NCBI GenBank assembly: GCA_003255065.1
Contig: QAOA01006693.1
Location: forward strand, 227,687-291,686
Length of the DNA stretch: 64,000 nt
Direction of reading: 5' to 3'
Source: Cercis canadensis
Taxonomy: Eukaryota; Streptophyta; Magnoliopsida; Fabales; Fabaceae
The position numbers and the translations under genes were made by a program. This document shows, piece by piece, positions 47,209 through 58,771 of this stretch. Each line of letters starts with the position of its first letter. Position 1 is the first letter of the stretch. The notes beneath the pieces were generated by a model that ran no database searches, was not told the DNA's origin, and saw only the letters and a program-made list of their open reading frames with translations.

Positions 47209-48777
47209 ATGTCAAACGATCATAAAGTTTCATCTCTAGCATCTGGGCCCTCCAGAATGGACAAAGGCAAGACTATTGCTCGACCTTCTCATACCGAGCC
47301 AGTCGTGTCAGGTTAGCCCGCACACCATCGCCCATTGTGAGGCATAAGGGGTACTCAGGAGCCGCCACCCCAAGATTCGCATCATAGGCTGCTGGAGGGT
47401 CGTCTTATGCCAGTTCGACGATTTCAGACTTACCATCTCCCGGGTCCCAAGCGACTAATGGTCGGATATGGATCTGGCCATACGGGAAGAAGGAGTAAGT
47501 TAATTCTAATACCTAGCTCTGAATTTTTTTAGATTTTATAGTTTATTATTTTATACTAGTAACAATTTATTCTCTTTGGGCAGCTTTCTTTCGTCCAAGG
47601 AGCCTGTCCACTTTCTTTCAACTATCTATAAGTCGAAATATGAGGATGCTTAGACCGATTTCACCTCTATTCCTAATGAGGTGAATGAACTCTGGTGGAC
47701 AAAGTTCAAGGTAATCATTTTAGATTAGTTAATTTTACTTTATTTTAAATCCATTTCATTGTAATGTTTACTAACATTGATATTCTATTTTCTAATACAG
47801 AGGAAATTATTTGGGACCCACAGTTTGAGAGCCAGATTCGTAAGATTAGACTGGAAAAGTACAGTGACAACATTCGCCCTTCCTTTCGAGACATCAAGAA
47901 TGGAAAGACGAAGGGTGAATAGTTGTCGCCTATTGTGTTGGAAGCCCTCAGATTTAAATGGGCCTCCGAACAGTATAGGGCGGTCTCAAATCGGAACAAG
48001 AAGAACATATCCTTAGATCAGGACCATGCCTATCATAATGGCGGTTCAATCACTGTCTCTGAACACAAACAGAGGCTGGTAAGTTTTTGATTTAATAATA
48101 TTGTTTAATTTTAGATATGTTTAAAATTATGTTACTTTATGTTTACTAACGATTAAATTTTTTTGTAGACGAAAGAGTTGGGGAGAGAGCTCAACGCATT
48201 AGAGGTCTTTCGTCATTTTCAGCATAGTGCCAACAAGGGTTGGGTCCATCCACAGGCTCAATCCACTTATGTAAGTATTTTTAGTCTTTATGTCAATTAA
48301 TTATATGTATGTATTTCATACTTTCTTCTTTTATCTATGCAGACTGAGTTTGAGAGGCGCCAATATGAGAGCCAAACCTAGTCATCTTCGTCTTTTGTCA
48401 ACGACACCGAGTTATGGCTTGATGTCGTTGACGGCAAGAATAGGAAATGATGTGTTTATGACATGGGTTATGAGGTTGACCTATTGGACTTGGCCCAACC
48501 ACAGGGTACCCAGCCCTCCGACTGGCCCGATCCTTGCCTGTCGGAGATGATGTCGCAGATGGCCGCCATGACAGAGCAAATGCAGGAGCTGTCCCAGCTC
48601 GTGCCATTGGTCCAAGCTCTTGAGGGCTTCGGCACGTTCACAGAGCAGCTCGCTACGATGTTGGCTCAGTAATTGCAATGAGGTCAGGGTGCACCATCTG
48701 ATGCAGCCCCAAAGCCTTCAGCTGACAATGATAATGATGAAACCAAGGACTTGAGAGGCAACGACTACGAGGATTAG
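47209..48777 (+). pseudogene. Transposase_24-type (Ptta/En/Spm) gene, dead
   Basis: The second gene typical of plant CACTA elements, whose product is thought to assist transposition. Five blocks are joined by good splice signals. The first starts MSNDHKVSSLASG at an ATG right after an ACAG acceptor and shifts frame near 47307 to reach RIWIWPYGKKE. The others are FLSSKEPVHFLSTIYKSKYEDA, EEIIWDPQFESQIRKI with LEALRFKWASEQYRAVSNRNKKN, a short FRHFQHSANKGW block, and the last with TEFERRQYESQ, DTELWLDVVDGKNRK, YEVDLLDLAQPQGTQPSDWP and a Met/Gln-rich coiled stretch. In-frame stops lie at 47651-47653 (after EDA; Trp expected), 47920-47922, 48379-48381 (Gln expected), 48448-48450, 48670-48672 and 48679-48681, most fitting C-to-T or G-to-A changes. 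It cannot be expressed intact. Confidence 0.8.
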
Positions 48778-49904
48778 GGCTTAGGGATTTTTATTGTACT
48801 TTTTTGTTTTCATTGTATAACATTTTTTTATTGTAATTAAATTTGATTAATAATTTTTTATTCTATTTCTATTTGATTTATTTTATTTTTATATATTATG
48901 CATTTTATTAAAATTAATAATTAATTGTTTAGAAAAAAATTATTCAATTTTTAGACCAAAAAGACTTGAAGAATTTTTCACAAACAAAAATCCATGAGAA
49001 ACTTTGCAAGAATTTTGTTTTCAATATTTCTCATGCAAAAAGTAAGTTCATGAGAAATTTGGTTTGTCACGCGAATTTTTTTCGCACCCCACAATCCATG
49101 AGAAAGTCTGTGAACAATATGTTTTTCATGGAATTTTTAGTGCTTTTTCATGAATTTTGTCTATGAAAAAATGTCTATTTTCTTGTAGTTATCGGATTAA
49201 GGATGAATTTTACTCAAAGATAATTAATAAACTTGCAAAGACAATTGAAGTATAAAATTCATTGGGTAAAAATATTGCATATTTAAAACCAATCTAGATT
49301 TCATGGGTGGCATGGCATCACTGAACACACTACAATGCTCAAGCCCAAAGCTTTCAAGAACGACCAATCGCACAAGTCGTATTATCATGTCATGACACTC
49401 GGACCATCGAATTAGCAACATAAAATTATGCACGAGACCCAAAAGACAACATATTATTTTGTTGGGGGTTTTTATCTTAGACTTGGATGTGACATTAGAT
49501 TTTAAGGGGTTTTGCATATTAAATTTAAATTATATTGTGTTAAATTGATATAAATGATATAATATAAATTTTTATTAAATATATTAAAATTTTTATATAA
49601 CTTAAATATAAAAAAAAAATTAATTATATTAATTGTGTCAATATAATATAATTTGAATTAATATTATACAAAAAATCACTTGATAAAACATTATGTTAAG
49701 GGTAGAAACACCATGCCCCCCTTAAAATTACAACCCATCTATTCTCAATAAAATTTGAACACGAAATCTTCATGACATAGCATGGAGTGCTTGATCAATA
49801 GGGTATCACCTAGGGAGCCTTTGCTAGAAAATATATTTTTTTCGATACAATAAATTTTAGGGTTGAGGAAATGCTACTTTATTTTAAGATCAAAACATGT
49901 TAGG

Positions 49905-50045
49905 ATATGTCATAAGCCTCAACGATGACTTATAATAACAGTTATAGATTACCTATCAATAGAGACAATTAGCAATGAAATTCAAACTTAGACATAAACA
50001 AAGTCTTTCAATCTTTATTAATTGAACCAACTCACATTAGCTGCA
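49905..50045 (-). repeat. SINE-like element, minus strand, copy 2
   Basis: Diverged relative of 34915-35045: both contain CATAAGCCTCAACGAKGACTT, then an ATTCAAA B-box complement, then GAACCAACTC. Same orientation as copy 1. Confidence 0.4.
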
Positions 50046-50929
50046 GCTAAAAGATCTTTTCTTTTTATGAACAAATATAATAGTGAAAATAAATTATTTT
50101 AATACTGTCAAAATAGAGCGTTAGTGGCATACCTAGGATCTCATGATAAGATAAACAGAGGCTCTCCCAAAAGATTATCTCAAACATTTTGTTGGCTTGT
50201 TAAAAAAAAGCTACGTAGCTAAAAGATCTAATTCAAGAGAATTCTCCGCATCGAGCAACTAAGAAGCCCCCTTTATCCAATGACAAAAAATTTCAATTTA
50301 CTCAAAAATCTTATTCTAGGTATCTATCATGAAAAAAAANAAAAAAAAAAAAAAAAAAAAAAAACAAACCATTATATTACACATGTCATCTATTTTGATA
50401 AATTCATAAGGTTCAATATTCATTATATACTATTAACAAAGTATTGGTTCAATAGAAGTAGATTGAGCTCTAAAGTGTTTTAAACCAAAGATTCTGAGCT
50501 CAAATTTTTGAAGTCACACTTATTGAGAGAGATTTATCGATTATTACTTCCGTTCTGAATAGAAATTAATCTTATATTTAAAGAATATAAAAATATTTAG
50601 GATATAAATCAAAAAATTTTCCATTATATACTATCGTGACAAAAATAATAATACCAACAAGGGATGTCGTGGCACATCTAGAATAGATGCTTATCCATTC
50701 GGAGTTCTAAGGAATTAGTGATGTGCCAGCTGCCAGCCAAGTACCTAAGTCAACGCCAATTTGCGCCGAAAGCAAATTCCCCTATTGCCTGCCTGGCACC
50801 TTTATCTATATTTTGAAGGGGAGTGCTATGCTACACCCCCTCTGATGGGACTTCTCTGATATTTTCTTTGTTTTTGCAGGTTTTGTCTTGGTTAATTACA
50901 AAGGGAACCGGTTATATACAAGATTTGGA

Positions 50930-51210
50930 ATTTATATTAGTTGCACATTATTTTTAGTAATTTACAAACATACCCAGTACAATTAAAATGTGCGTTTCAT
51001 GTGAAAGAGAAGAAAAACTGCCCAGCTGCCCAGTTTTAAACGACGTCGCACTGTCTTTCTTCGTTATTTGAAGGGAATCGAGATTTGGGAATTATAAAAC
51101 TTGCACTATACTTTGCTAATTAACAAACTTACCCATTTCACTCAAAACGTGCATTTTGTATGGACCATAAAAAAAGCTGCCCAGCTAAGGAACGACGTCG
51201 CATTGGGTTT
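50930..51210. repeat. Tandem pair with ACGACGTCGCA core
   Basis: Two units of about 160 bp align imperfectly: each goes from GAATT(T)AT through a TTACAAA/TTAACAAA block, AACGTGC/AATGTGC, CTGCCCAGCT and ACGACGTCGCAYTG. GACGTC is the core recognised by many plant bZIP factors. Placed just upstream of the leader of the transposon gene, it may act as a promoter. Confidence 0.5.
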
Positions 51211-52130
51211 CTGTACTTCTTTCTCTTCCCCTTCGCTGGTGAGCCCTAACATTTAGCAAAATCCCTAACTGTTCGAACCATATCCGCCGGCTCCTCTCCT
51301 CCCTGACGCTGCCACCACTGGCATCACCCAAGCCCCGGAGCCACCTCGTTTTCTTAATTGGTGTAAGTGCTCCTTCTCCCTAATTTTTGCTAATTAACGA
51401 CTGGAAATTTTCTCTGTTGTGCTCTGATTTTCCTGTCATATGGAACTTCCATTTGAGGGAGGAAGCGTTTCGACCCTGTACGAAAATGTATTAATTTTTT
51501 TCCTTTTCATTTGGTGATGAACTAAAAGGGGGAATTAAGGTTTGGAAAGTGCTTAATATACATGGTTTGGAAACTGGTTGATCATTATTTGTGCACACAA
51601 TCATCAACTCTTAAAAGGTAGAGCGAGTTGCATTATTTTCCCATTTTCGTTGACCCTCTCCACCCTTTGCTTTTGCAGAATAGTTGGTGAATTGTTTTCT
51701 TCGCCATCTTCAGTATCTATAAATAATGTTTGGCTTTAATAAATATGTGAACAATGCACGAAATTTATTGAGGCAGTAATATGAACGGAGTTTTGCAAAG
51801 CTTATATAAAATTTGAAGGCTAATCTATTTGGCTTAGCTTAGATTATGAAGAATAGGTCAGAAAGTGTGAGCAAAAGATTGTCAGGTTCTATCAACTTTG
51901 GTTGCTCTAGTACCATGGAATCAATGTGTGTACAGAATGAGATGCTAATTAGGTGATCATGTTGTATAATAAGCATTCTGAACCACTAGATATTAGTTGG
52001 GTATCGTCCTGAACATGGGTTTGGTTTGATCATTTGGGTTCATCTTCAAGTCACACAACTTAGAACAAGATTTCTAGCATTTAGCCGTTCTCTGTTTTTA
52101 AAATTTTGTGACAGACTGATAGGAAGAAGG

Positions 52131-52569
52131 TGAATGTAGGAAATCTTGTTTCTTCTTATGTTTGGTAGGGTATATATAGTAACTCTGTGGAAAAGATGTT
52201 TTCAATGAAGATGCATATATGTACAATAGATTTTAAAGTATAATGTCAGGATGAGAAAGTATAATGTTAATTTTATTGAAGTGTAATTATAGATTAATAT
52301 GGGTTTGCTATTTGTATGATAGTAAGCGGTAATGATTTTCATGTGGGTTNTGAATGTAGGAAATCTTGTTTCTTCTTATGTTTGGTAGGGTATATATAGT
52401 AACTCTGTAGAAAAGATGTTTTCAATGAAGATGCATATATGTACAGTAGATTTTAAAGTATAATGTCAGGATGAGAAAGTATAATGTTAATTTTATTGAA
52501 GTGTAATTATAGATTAATATGGGTTTGCTATTTGTATGATAGTAAGCGGTAATGATTTTTATGTGGGTT
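52131..52569. repeat. 219-bp direct duplication split by a single N
   Basis: 52131-52349 and 52351-52569 match with about three substitutions and are separated by one N (52350). Same pattern as 7566-8470 and 45492-45788; interpreted as unmerged overlapping contigs inside the putative intron. Confidence 0.8.
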
Positions 52570-52714
52570 GGTGCTGACCTTGTATTGTATGGAAATAGTA
52601 GTTTGGCGGATGTGTTTGATTTGTTTATGTTTATCTGAGTTAAATATTTGATTTGTTGATTTTGCACTTATTTGTTTGTGTTTATCTGAGTAACTGTTAA
52701 TTTCTTGACAGACA

Positions 52715-53871
52715 ATGCCATGTAAAAGGAAAAAGACCTTAAACGGAGCATCCTCATCCGCACCCCCTCCCTATGATGCTGGTCGCTTTGTCAATGAGGA
52801 AGCATTTAAGAGATATAGAGTTTCGGTGGCCCGCCGCGCTCTCATTCCATAGCGAGGCTTCCTAGTCTTCCGTACTAAATACGTGGACATTCAGCAGGAA
52901 ATTGGAGACCGGAAATGGGGTCATTTGGTCAAACAGCCGGACGCAGCTGTGGTACTGGTGGTGCATGAATTTTACGCAAATGCACCGGATGCAGTGGGTG
53001 ATGAAGTATTTGTCAGGGGGAAGAAGGTGTCATTTAGCAGAATGGCCATTAATCGGCTGTACAGACTATCAAATATCAATGATGAAGACTTCCGTGCACT
53101 TGTCAAGGGTGAACAGACTGACCCAGACGCCATTTTGCAAATCGTCTGTAGCCCGGGGGCCACGTGGAAGATGAATGGAACCCAGATTGTGTCACTGAAG
53201 CAATCATCCTTATCTCGAACCGGGAAAGCGTGGTTGAGCTTCGTGTCCTCTAAACTGCTACCGGTGATGCACCAAATGGATGTCACCGTGGAGCGCGTCC
53301 GACTCGTGTATGCCATAATCACCGGACTGCCCATTGATGTGGGCTCACTCATCCATAACCATATCTTGGAGAGCCTCAAAGGCATGACGACAGGAGGGTT
53401 GGGCCACACATCTTTGATCACGCAGCTTTGTAAGGATGCTGGAGTTTGTTGGGGGCCTGAGGAAGAGCTGCTACAACCGCAACGTATCATTGATGACAAC
53501 GTCATCAGTGGTTTTAAGAGTTCGAGCTCCGATTGCGCTACGCAGGCCCCTCCGGCCGCCAGCTTAATGTGGCACGCCGTCATTTGACTATCGCTGAGCG
53601 GTTGGAAGAGCTTGAAGCACACGTCAATCGAACTCTCCAGCAGCATCACGATGAGTTGAGGACATTCATGCACTTTCAGACGCAGGCTATCATTCAGCTG
53701 TTGAGCCACGCTTCTCTCACACCCTTAGTGGCCCCACCTGTTTTTCCATCTGCTCCGGTGCAGTCGGTTGACCCATCTACACCAAATAGTTGTAATGATC
53801 ACGATGATGCTGATGATGATGATGATGATGATGTTGATGATGATGTTGATGATGATGATGATGATCAGTGA
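52715..53871 (+). pseudogene. Putative plant transposon protein gene (Transposase_32-type), broken
   Basis: Starts MPCKRKKTLNGASSSAPPP at an ATG three bases after a TTGACAG acceptor. The Arg-rich block RFVNEEAFKRYRVSVARRALIP is followed by an in-frame TAG (52850-52852), then by the conserved body: WGHLVKQPDAAVVLVVHEFYANA, RGKKVSFSRMAINRLYRL, SLSRTGKAWLSFVSSKLLPV and ERVRLVYAIITGLPIDVGSLI. This domain is known from many plant transposon-associated proteins of uncertain function. Between about 53515 and 53585 the reading moves to the +1 frame, which carries a coiled-coil-like IAERLEELEAHVNRTLQQHHDE and ends in an Asp tail encoded by a GAT microsatellite (53806-53868). The stop and the frame change make an intact product unlikely. 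Confidence 0.7.
53806..53868 (+). repeat. GAT microsatellite encoding an Asp-rich tail
   Basis: Tandem GAT with occasional GTT, read as Asp with a few Val at the C-terminal end of the transposon-protein frame. Confidence 0.8.
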
Positions 53872-55928
53872 ACACCAGCTAATCATGGGAGTGGATGGAC
53901 GTTTGACTGTTAATTGTTTTAATTTAAGATTTTATGAAGTGAATATAATGGTCATGTAGAGTCAATACATTTGACTGGTAACTGTTTTAATTTTAGATTT
54001 GATGAAGTCGGCTATAATTTACATGTATTCTGGTAGTACATCTATTGTGTATGGACATGTTTGCGTAAAAGATGTAGTTAGAACATATAAGAATGGAGGA
54101 GAAAAAATGTGGACATATTGTCTAAACATGGATTATGGCAGGTAGCCTTTTTGTTTTTTCTTGAGATGACAAGAGAGTTGTTTCCTATGTGCAAATGATT
54201 TTTTGTTTGTTCATTATGTGTAAACAAGTATAGATTGTAAATATTTTGGTTGTCTGTTGCAGATGGTTAAGGTAGAAGATCAGCAAGTTAAGGTCGAGAT
54301 TTAGGTTGAGTATTTTGTTGGTTATTTTTATTTATACAGTGAATTGGTAATTCAATTTGTTTAATTATTCTTTATGAGTAAAGTGCAGAAAGCTGTCTTA
54401 TAATTGTAGAAGATTAATTTCGGTTCAGATTGGATGTGTTTTGAAGCAATAGATAATCCATGATTATGTTAATAATAAAAACACAAAATGAAAGAGTATT
54501 CAATAATTGTGGAACAGAGTTTGTATTTTACTGAATAATCTTGGCTTATAAACAGCATTTTACAAGCTTAACAGAATGAGAGAAAATAGTGAACATTTAC
54601 AGGTAAGTGAGGAGATAGAAGAAAAATGGAAAACAGTAACCACATGTGCTGGAGACCAGGTCTCTATTGAAAGTGAACACAAAATCTGTAAGCGAATCCC
54701 TAACAGAAACCTAAGCTAGTAGGGCTTAGAAGTTGACTAGTGGGTTAGCGTCATGACACCCGAAGGGGGAGTAACGACGCCCAGAAGCGATCCTGGAGAA
54801 GAATAAATGCACAATGAAAAAGTCTGAGGAGTCGCGACGCCGTAGTGCGGGCGTAACTACGCCCACTGCTCGTAATAACAAGTGCATTGTTTGAACAAGA
54901 GTAAAGTAAAAATGTCAGTAATTCCGTATAAGACTCAGTTTTCCCTTGGAAATGAAATCTTGAATAAAGCAGGGAATAAGTATAAAGTTGTTGAGATATG
55001 AGATCAGATTTCTTGAAGTCTGAATTACTTTCATCACTTTTTCTGTTCAGGTTGCATATTAGGAGTGCATCTATTGTCTGCATTCCATTTGATAGGCAGC
55101 TAGATAAAAAGAGAAGACGAAAAATTTAAGGGCCATAAAGGAACAAACAAAATTTTGACAGTAATTGTAAAGAAATACAATTTCCACAGACCTGAGAGGA
55201 AAGACTGCCCTTGGATTGCCGAAAAAATGTTACACCCCTGGGAAGCATTATAGACTGTGACAAGTACAATGCTGCATCCAAGCGTGGCATATAAACCATA
55301 ACCAGTTTTGGAACAAGATGTTTATTCTGCAAATCATGAGGTTTACTTGTAGTAAATGTTATAAAGAAACAAGTAAAAAATAAATGATATTTCTGCAAAC
55401 AAGTACATCTCAATATGTTAAATCAAATGATTGGTTAAGAGGCAACAAAGTGATATAACAGTGAATAAGGGATGGCCCAAAACATGTATTTTGAAAAGGA
55501 CAAACAAATAAGTTATGTGGAAAAAGAAGCATTTGAAGTTATTGCTTGAAGAACCCACCAAATTGCAAGCAGGAGAAAATGTGGTGGTGAAAATAGAAAA
55601 AAATAGTCTACAAAAGTTAATAACAGCCTATTTCCCATGAAAATGATTGAGTGTTGGTTCAACAAATTAGCATAGTGTAGGATATGCTATTCTCCAAAAA
55701 CTCAGATAAGATGGCATATTAAGATACCCAATATTAATTTAGTGAAATGCTTATTGAGATTATTTTATTTGTTTTAAACCAATAAATATTCCATGATTAA
55801 TCAGTAATTTCATGATGACAGAAAACAGCAGTAATATTCCAAGTAGAGGACAAAAGATAAAAACCAACTTACAGCAATAAGTGAAGAACCCGGTTTTGGG
55901 TCCATAAGGAACCCCCTTAAAGACCACT
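53872..55928. other. Spacer between two transposon genes
   Basis: No supported gene. It includes two units of the 85-bp-type CpG-rich repeat at about 54747-54870. Short open frames here overlap that GC-richer patch or lack homology. Part may be the 3' untranslated region of the FAR1-like pseudogene. Confidence 0.4.
54747..54870. repeat. CpG-rich 85-bp-type repeat, left copies
   Basis: Two units about 83 bp apart: AGCGTCATGACACCCGAAGG with GTAACGACGCCCAG, and AGTCGCGACGCCGTAGTGCG with GTAACTACGCCCAC. The linker (GGAGAAGAATAAATGCAC) resembles the GGACGATGGAAATGCATAAAC linker of the right array (58879-59270). Same orientation as that array, about 4 kb away across the FAR1 pseudogene. Confidence 0.65.
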
Positions 55929-58121
55929 TCATCTAAACTTACAAGTGGCTCTTGTGTGCCCCTCCATATGACAGATCCCACAACAACGTGCTTTCGTTTG
56001 GGAATTGTTCTCTCCCCGAACTCTACCCTTTGTTCTTACCCTGCAAGGGTCTTTAACATGAAGACCGTAATGGCAATGTGATTGCTCCTGAACTTCAATT
56101 GGGACAAACTTATCCTCCAAAGCACGAGTTAAATTTTGTAGATGGTCTCTAGTGTCGAGGAAGTCATCTTTTGAATGCGCAGCTAAAAAAGACAACCATC
56201 TACAAGAGTGTCCTAAGGCAGCATATCGGACCCTTGCACCATCGTCATTATGTTGTACAATTTGATTCTCACTTGAATTGGATAACTTGCAATGTTTACT
56301 CTACCGTTTTAGGATGCACCAACTAGGCAATGAATCAATACGTGTAAATACACAAACAGCTAGACAATGGCAACAAATAATACCACAAGACTCAAACATT
56401 AAACATGTGCAATGAAATCTACCCCTCACTCCATCAAATAGCACTTGCCACCTTTTACCAGCTTTGTCATCCCTCCTAATAATGAATTCAGTATAGGCCA
56501 TCGAAGGGGTATGTTGCTCTACAACACAATTTGTGACATTGTTAAGCTGATGCATGAATACTTTATGCACCTTCGCAGTGTATACAACAGCAGCACTTAA
56601 CTCAAGAGATTTAAAATCAGAGATTAACCTTGGCTGACCATAATCTGTATAGTAGTCATTTTGCAATTCTTTGTTCCTCATTGATTTCAAACAATGGTCA
56701 AAGTGTTTTATGAATTCAAACATATTCAACTTCGAATCTACGCAGTTTCCAACATAGGAATTAATGCTCTCGGATCTAGACGTCGTACGCATGCCCCCAA
56801 AGAATTTGCCCCTCAGATAAGCAGTTGCCCACAAAGCCTTTTTTGCATATACTTCTTGCACCCATGGATGTGCTTGGACACCAAATTCTTCCAACATCGA
56901 TGCTCATCTCTCCTCAAACTCCCTTTCATCTATATTAGCCATCATGACATTACCAAATAATTTTGTGAAATAAGCATCGTGCACATTTGTTTGTGCATTT
57001 CTTTGCAAATGTCAAGCACATAATCGGTGATTTGCATTAGGAAAAACACTCCTAATCGCATTTCTCATTGCATGATCACCATCTGTGACAACTGATAATG
57101 GTTTTGCTCCATCCATGGCTTCCACCAACGTTTCTAAAACCCATTTATAAGTTTCATCTGTCTCATCACTAAGCAGGCAAGCAGCAAAGACAATTGATTG
57201 TTGATGGTGATTGATTCCAGAAAAAATAACCAAAGGCATGTTGTAGATATTTTTTTTGTATGTGGAGTCAAAAGCTATTACATCCCCAAATAAGAGGTAG
57301 TCTTGCCGACCACAACCATCAGCCCAGAATATGTTCTTCAAATGCCCTTCAATATTAATTGTGTGTTTAATAAAGAGCATTGAATCATCATTCAGTTTGG
57401 CTCTTAAATATTCTAAAGCTGCAACTGCATCCCCATTTACTGTGTTATGCTTTTTTTCCCTTCTAAAGTGATTATATAAATCTTTGGGGATAAATGTAAC
57501 ATTATCATAACTACCAGATTGTTGCTCCATGTAGCTCATTATATTTGAAATTTTGATTCCACTAGACCGCATACTATTAACTTGAGCAATGTCAGAATAA
57601 CTTAAGAATCGATGTGATCTATGAAATTTGACAACATTCCGATGTAGCATAGGATGGTTGTGCTCGTCACTAAACTTGCTAACAACCCAAACATTGCACT
57701 CCTTCATGAAGTGGACCCGAAGTAAAGCTTTGCATCCACATCTAGTTATTGGTCTGCGTTGATGTTCATAATCGGTTTTCATCATTTCTTTCTCTGATCT
57801 ATATCCTTCACGAGAGCACACAAATTGTTTCCTTAATATGTCACCATCTTGACCTCTTCTAACTTTGTCAATTCTTACCCCAAAACCTTGGATCTTGGCA
57901 TATTGCTCATAGAAGACATAAGCTTCATCTGTGCATACGAATTTTAATCGCAAAATATCTTCAAAATTCATCTCTTCAATACTTTTATTCACTTGTCTTC
58001 CACTTGCATGACAAACATTTTCCATACCACAATTGGGAACACTACTTTCATTAACTGACTGACCAAGAGATGATATTCCCTCATCTTCATAACCATCACT
58101 GAACTCTCCAGTTAGAGACAT
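55929..58121 (-). pseudogene. FAR1-related (MULE-derived) transposase-like gene with three stops
   Basis: FAR1/FHY3-type proteins derive from Mutator-like transposases; some became light-signalling transcription factors, others remain transposon-encoded. The likely start is MSLTGEFSDGYEDEG at 58121 (a further in-frame ATG lies at 58235). The FAR1 DNA-binding domain spans about residues 55-150 (DEAYVFYEQYAKIQGFGVR to SDEHNHPM). The MULE domain has FDSTYKKN, VTDGDHAMRNAI and SRSESINSY for the three acidic catalytic positions. The SWIM zinc finger is CTCLMFESCGIICCHCLAVC, and a terminal zinc knuckle CGICHMEGHTRATC follows. The frame is otherwise unbroken to the stop at 55929-55931, but stops occur at 57012-57014, 56904-56906 and 56301-56303, each where family members have Trp (CAWHLQRN, EERWASM, LKRWSK). 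All three are TGG-to-TGA or TAG changes. Confidence 0.88.
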
Positions 58122-58771
58122 GATTTTATTTGCCAGTGAAGATATGATACACACCTGCATGTTAATTAATACACATAAAAAGAAGAGCAACCAACGGCGA
58201 CAACTCATGAAAGGACAATACCAATGGCAACGCATATGATGAAGGAGGCAAATTGGCGGTCATTCTTAAACAAAACTTAATGTATGCATTTGATTAAACA
58301 GTTGGTGAGCATACCTCAAAACAGAAATGATCAAAGCTGAACTTAACATGCATTACCTCCAATTGCCCAAATGTCATCCAAGAAAGTTAAAGAATAGATA
58401 AATGTTCTAGGAATAGCTTTAATGTAGGTTAAAATCCAAGAGCCAATATGGTAACTGAGTTAACTCCGTTTGGGTGTGGTCAGTGACTCTGGAGCTCTGT
58501 TACAAACAATGGAGCTTCGTCTGGGTGTGGTTTATAGTGCGAAAATTAGTAGTGGGTCTGGAAAAATTTTGGATTTGGTGAGAGCAGCCAGAAAGTTTGA
58601 TGGTGAAGGCCAGAGGGTGTTGGTGTTCTGAAATAGAAAGGGAAAGAGAGTTTTGAAACAGATATATTGGGCGAGGGCATAGCATAGGGCAAAACGCACA
58701 GTTTTAGCATTTAACTTGTTTTTGCTTTTATTAAAGAGGTTAACAAATGGGGCTTACCTTACCTATTATAG
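58122..58771. other. Upstream flank of the FAR1-like pseudogene
   Basis: Probable leader or promoter region on the minus strand. Two near copies of TTTGGGTGTGGT/TCTGGGTGTGGT lie about 50 bp apart (58469-58530). No further coding exon is evident. Confidence 0.35.

Larger units (their letters stand above)
45129..49190 (+). mobile_element. CACTA-like (En/Spm) element, defective
   Basis: The left end TACTACAAGAAT and the complement of the right end, AACTACAAGAAAAT, match the CACTACAAGAAA terminus of plant CACTA transposons except for the first base. Both subterminal regions hold many copies of a motif close to CCATGAGAAA/CCGTGAGAAA in both orientations (about 45165-45460 and 48980-49135), the expected arrangement for transposase-binding subterminal repeats. 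Inside lies a broken Transposase_24-type gene but no TNP2-like catalytic transposase, so it is a deletion derivative. The 3-bp target duplication is unclear (ATT versus ATC). Confidence 0.72.
49191..52714. other. Intergenic DNA and leader of the next transposon gene
   Basis: 49191-50810 is AT-rich without genes; it includes a SINE-like relic (49905-50045) and an A-run broken by an N (50340). At 50817-50850 there is a tip of the GCTAAGCTAC-type MITE (here GTGCTATGCTACACCCCC). 50930-51210 is a two-unit imperfect tandem repeat carrying CTGCCCAGCT and ACGACGTCGCA in each unit. 51230-51365 is a GC-richer, leader-like stretch ending at GGTGTAAGTG, a possible donor for an intron reaching 52711. Confidence 0.4.

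Noticed and set aside
52972..53709. 245-codon minus-strand open frame opposite the transposon protein
   Set aside because: It is antisense to a recognisable conserved domain on the plus strand and has no similarity of its own.
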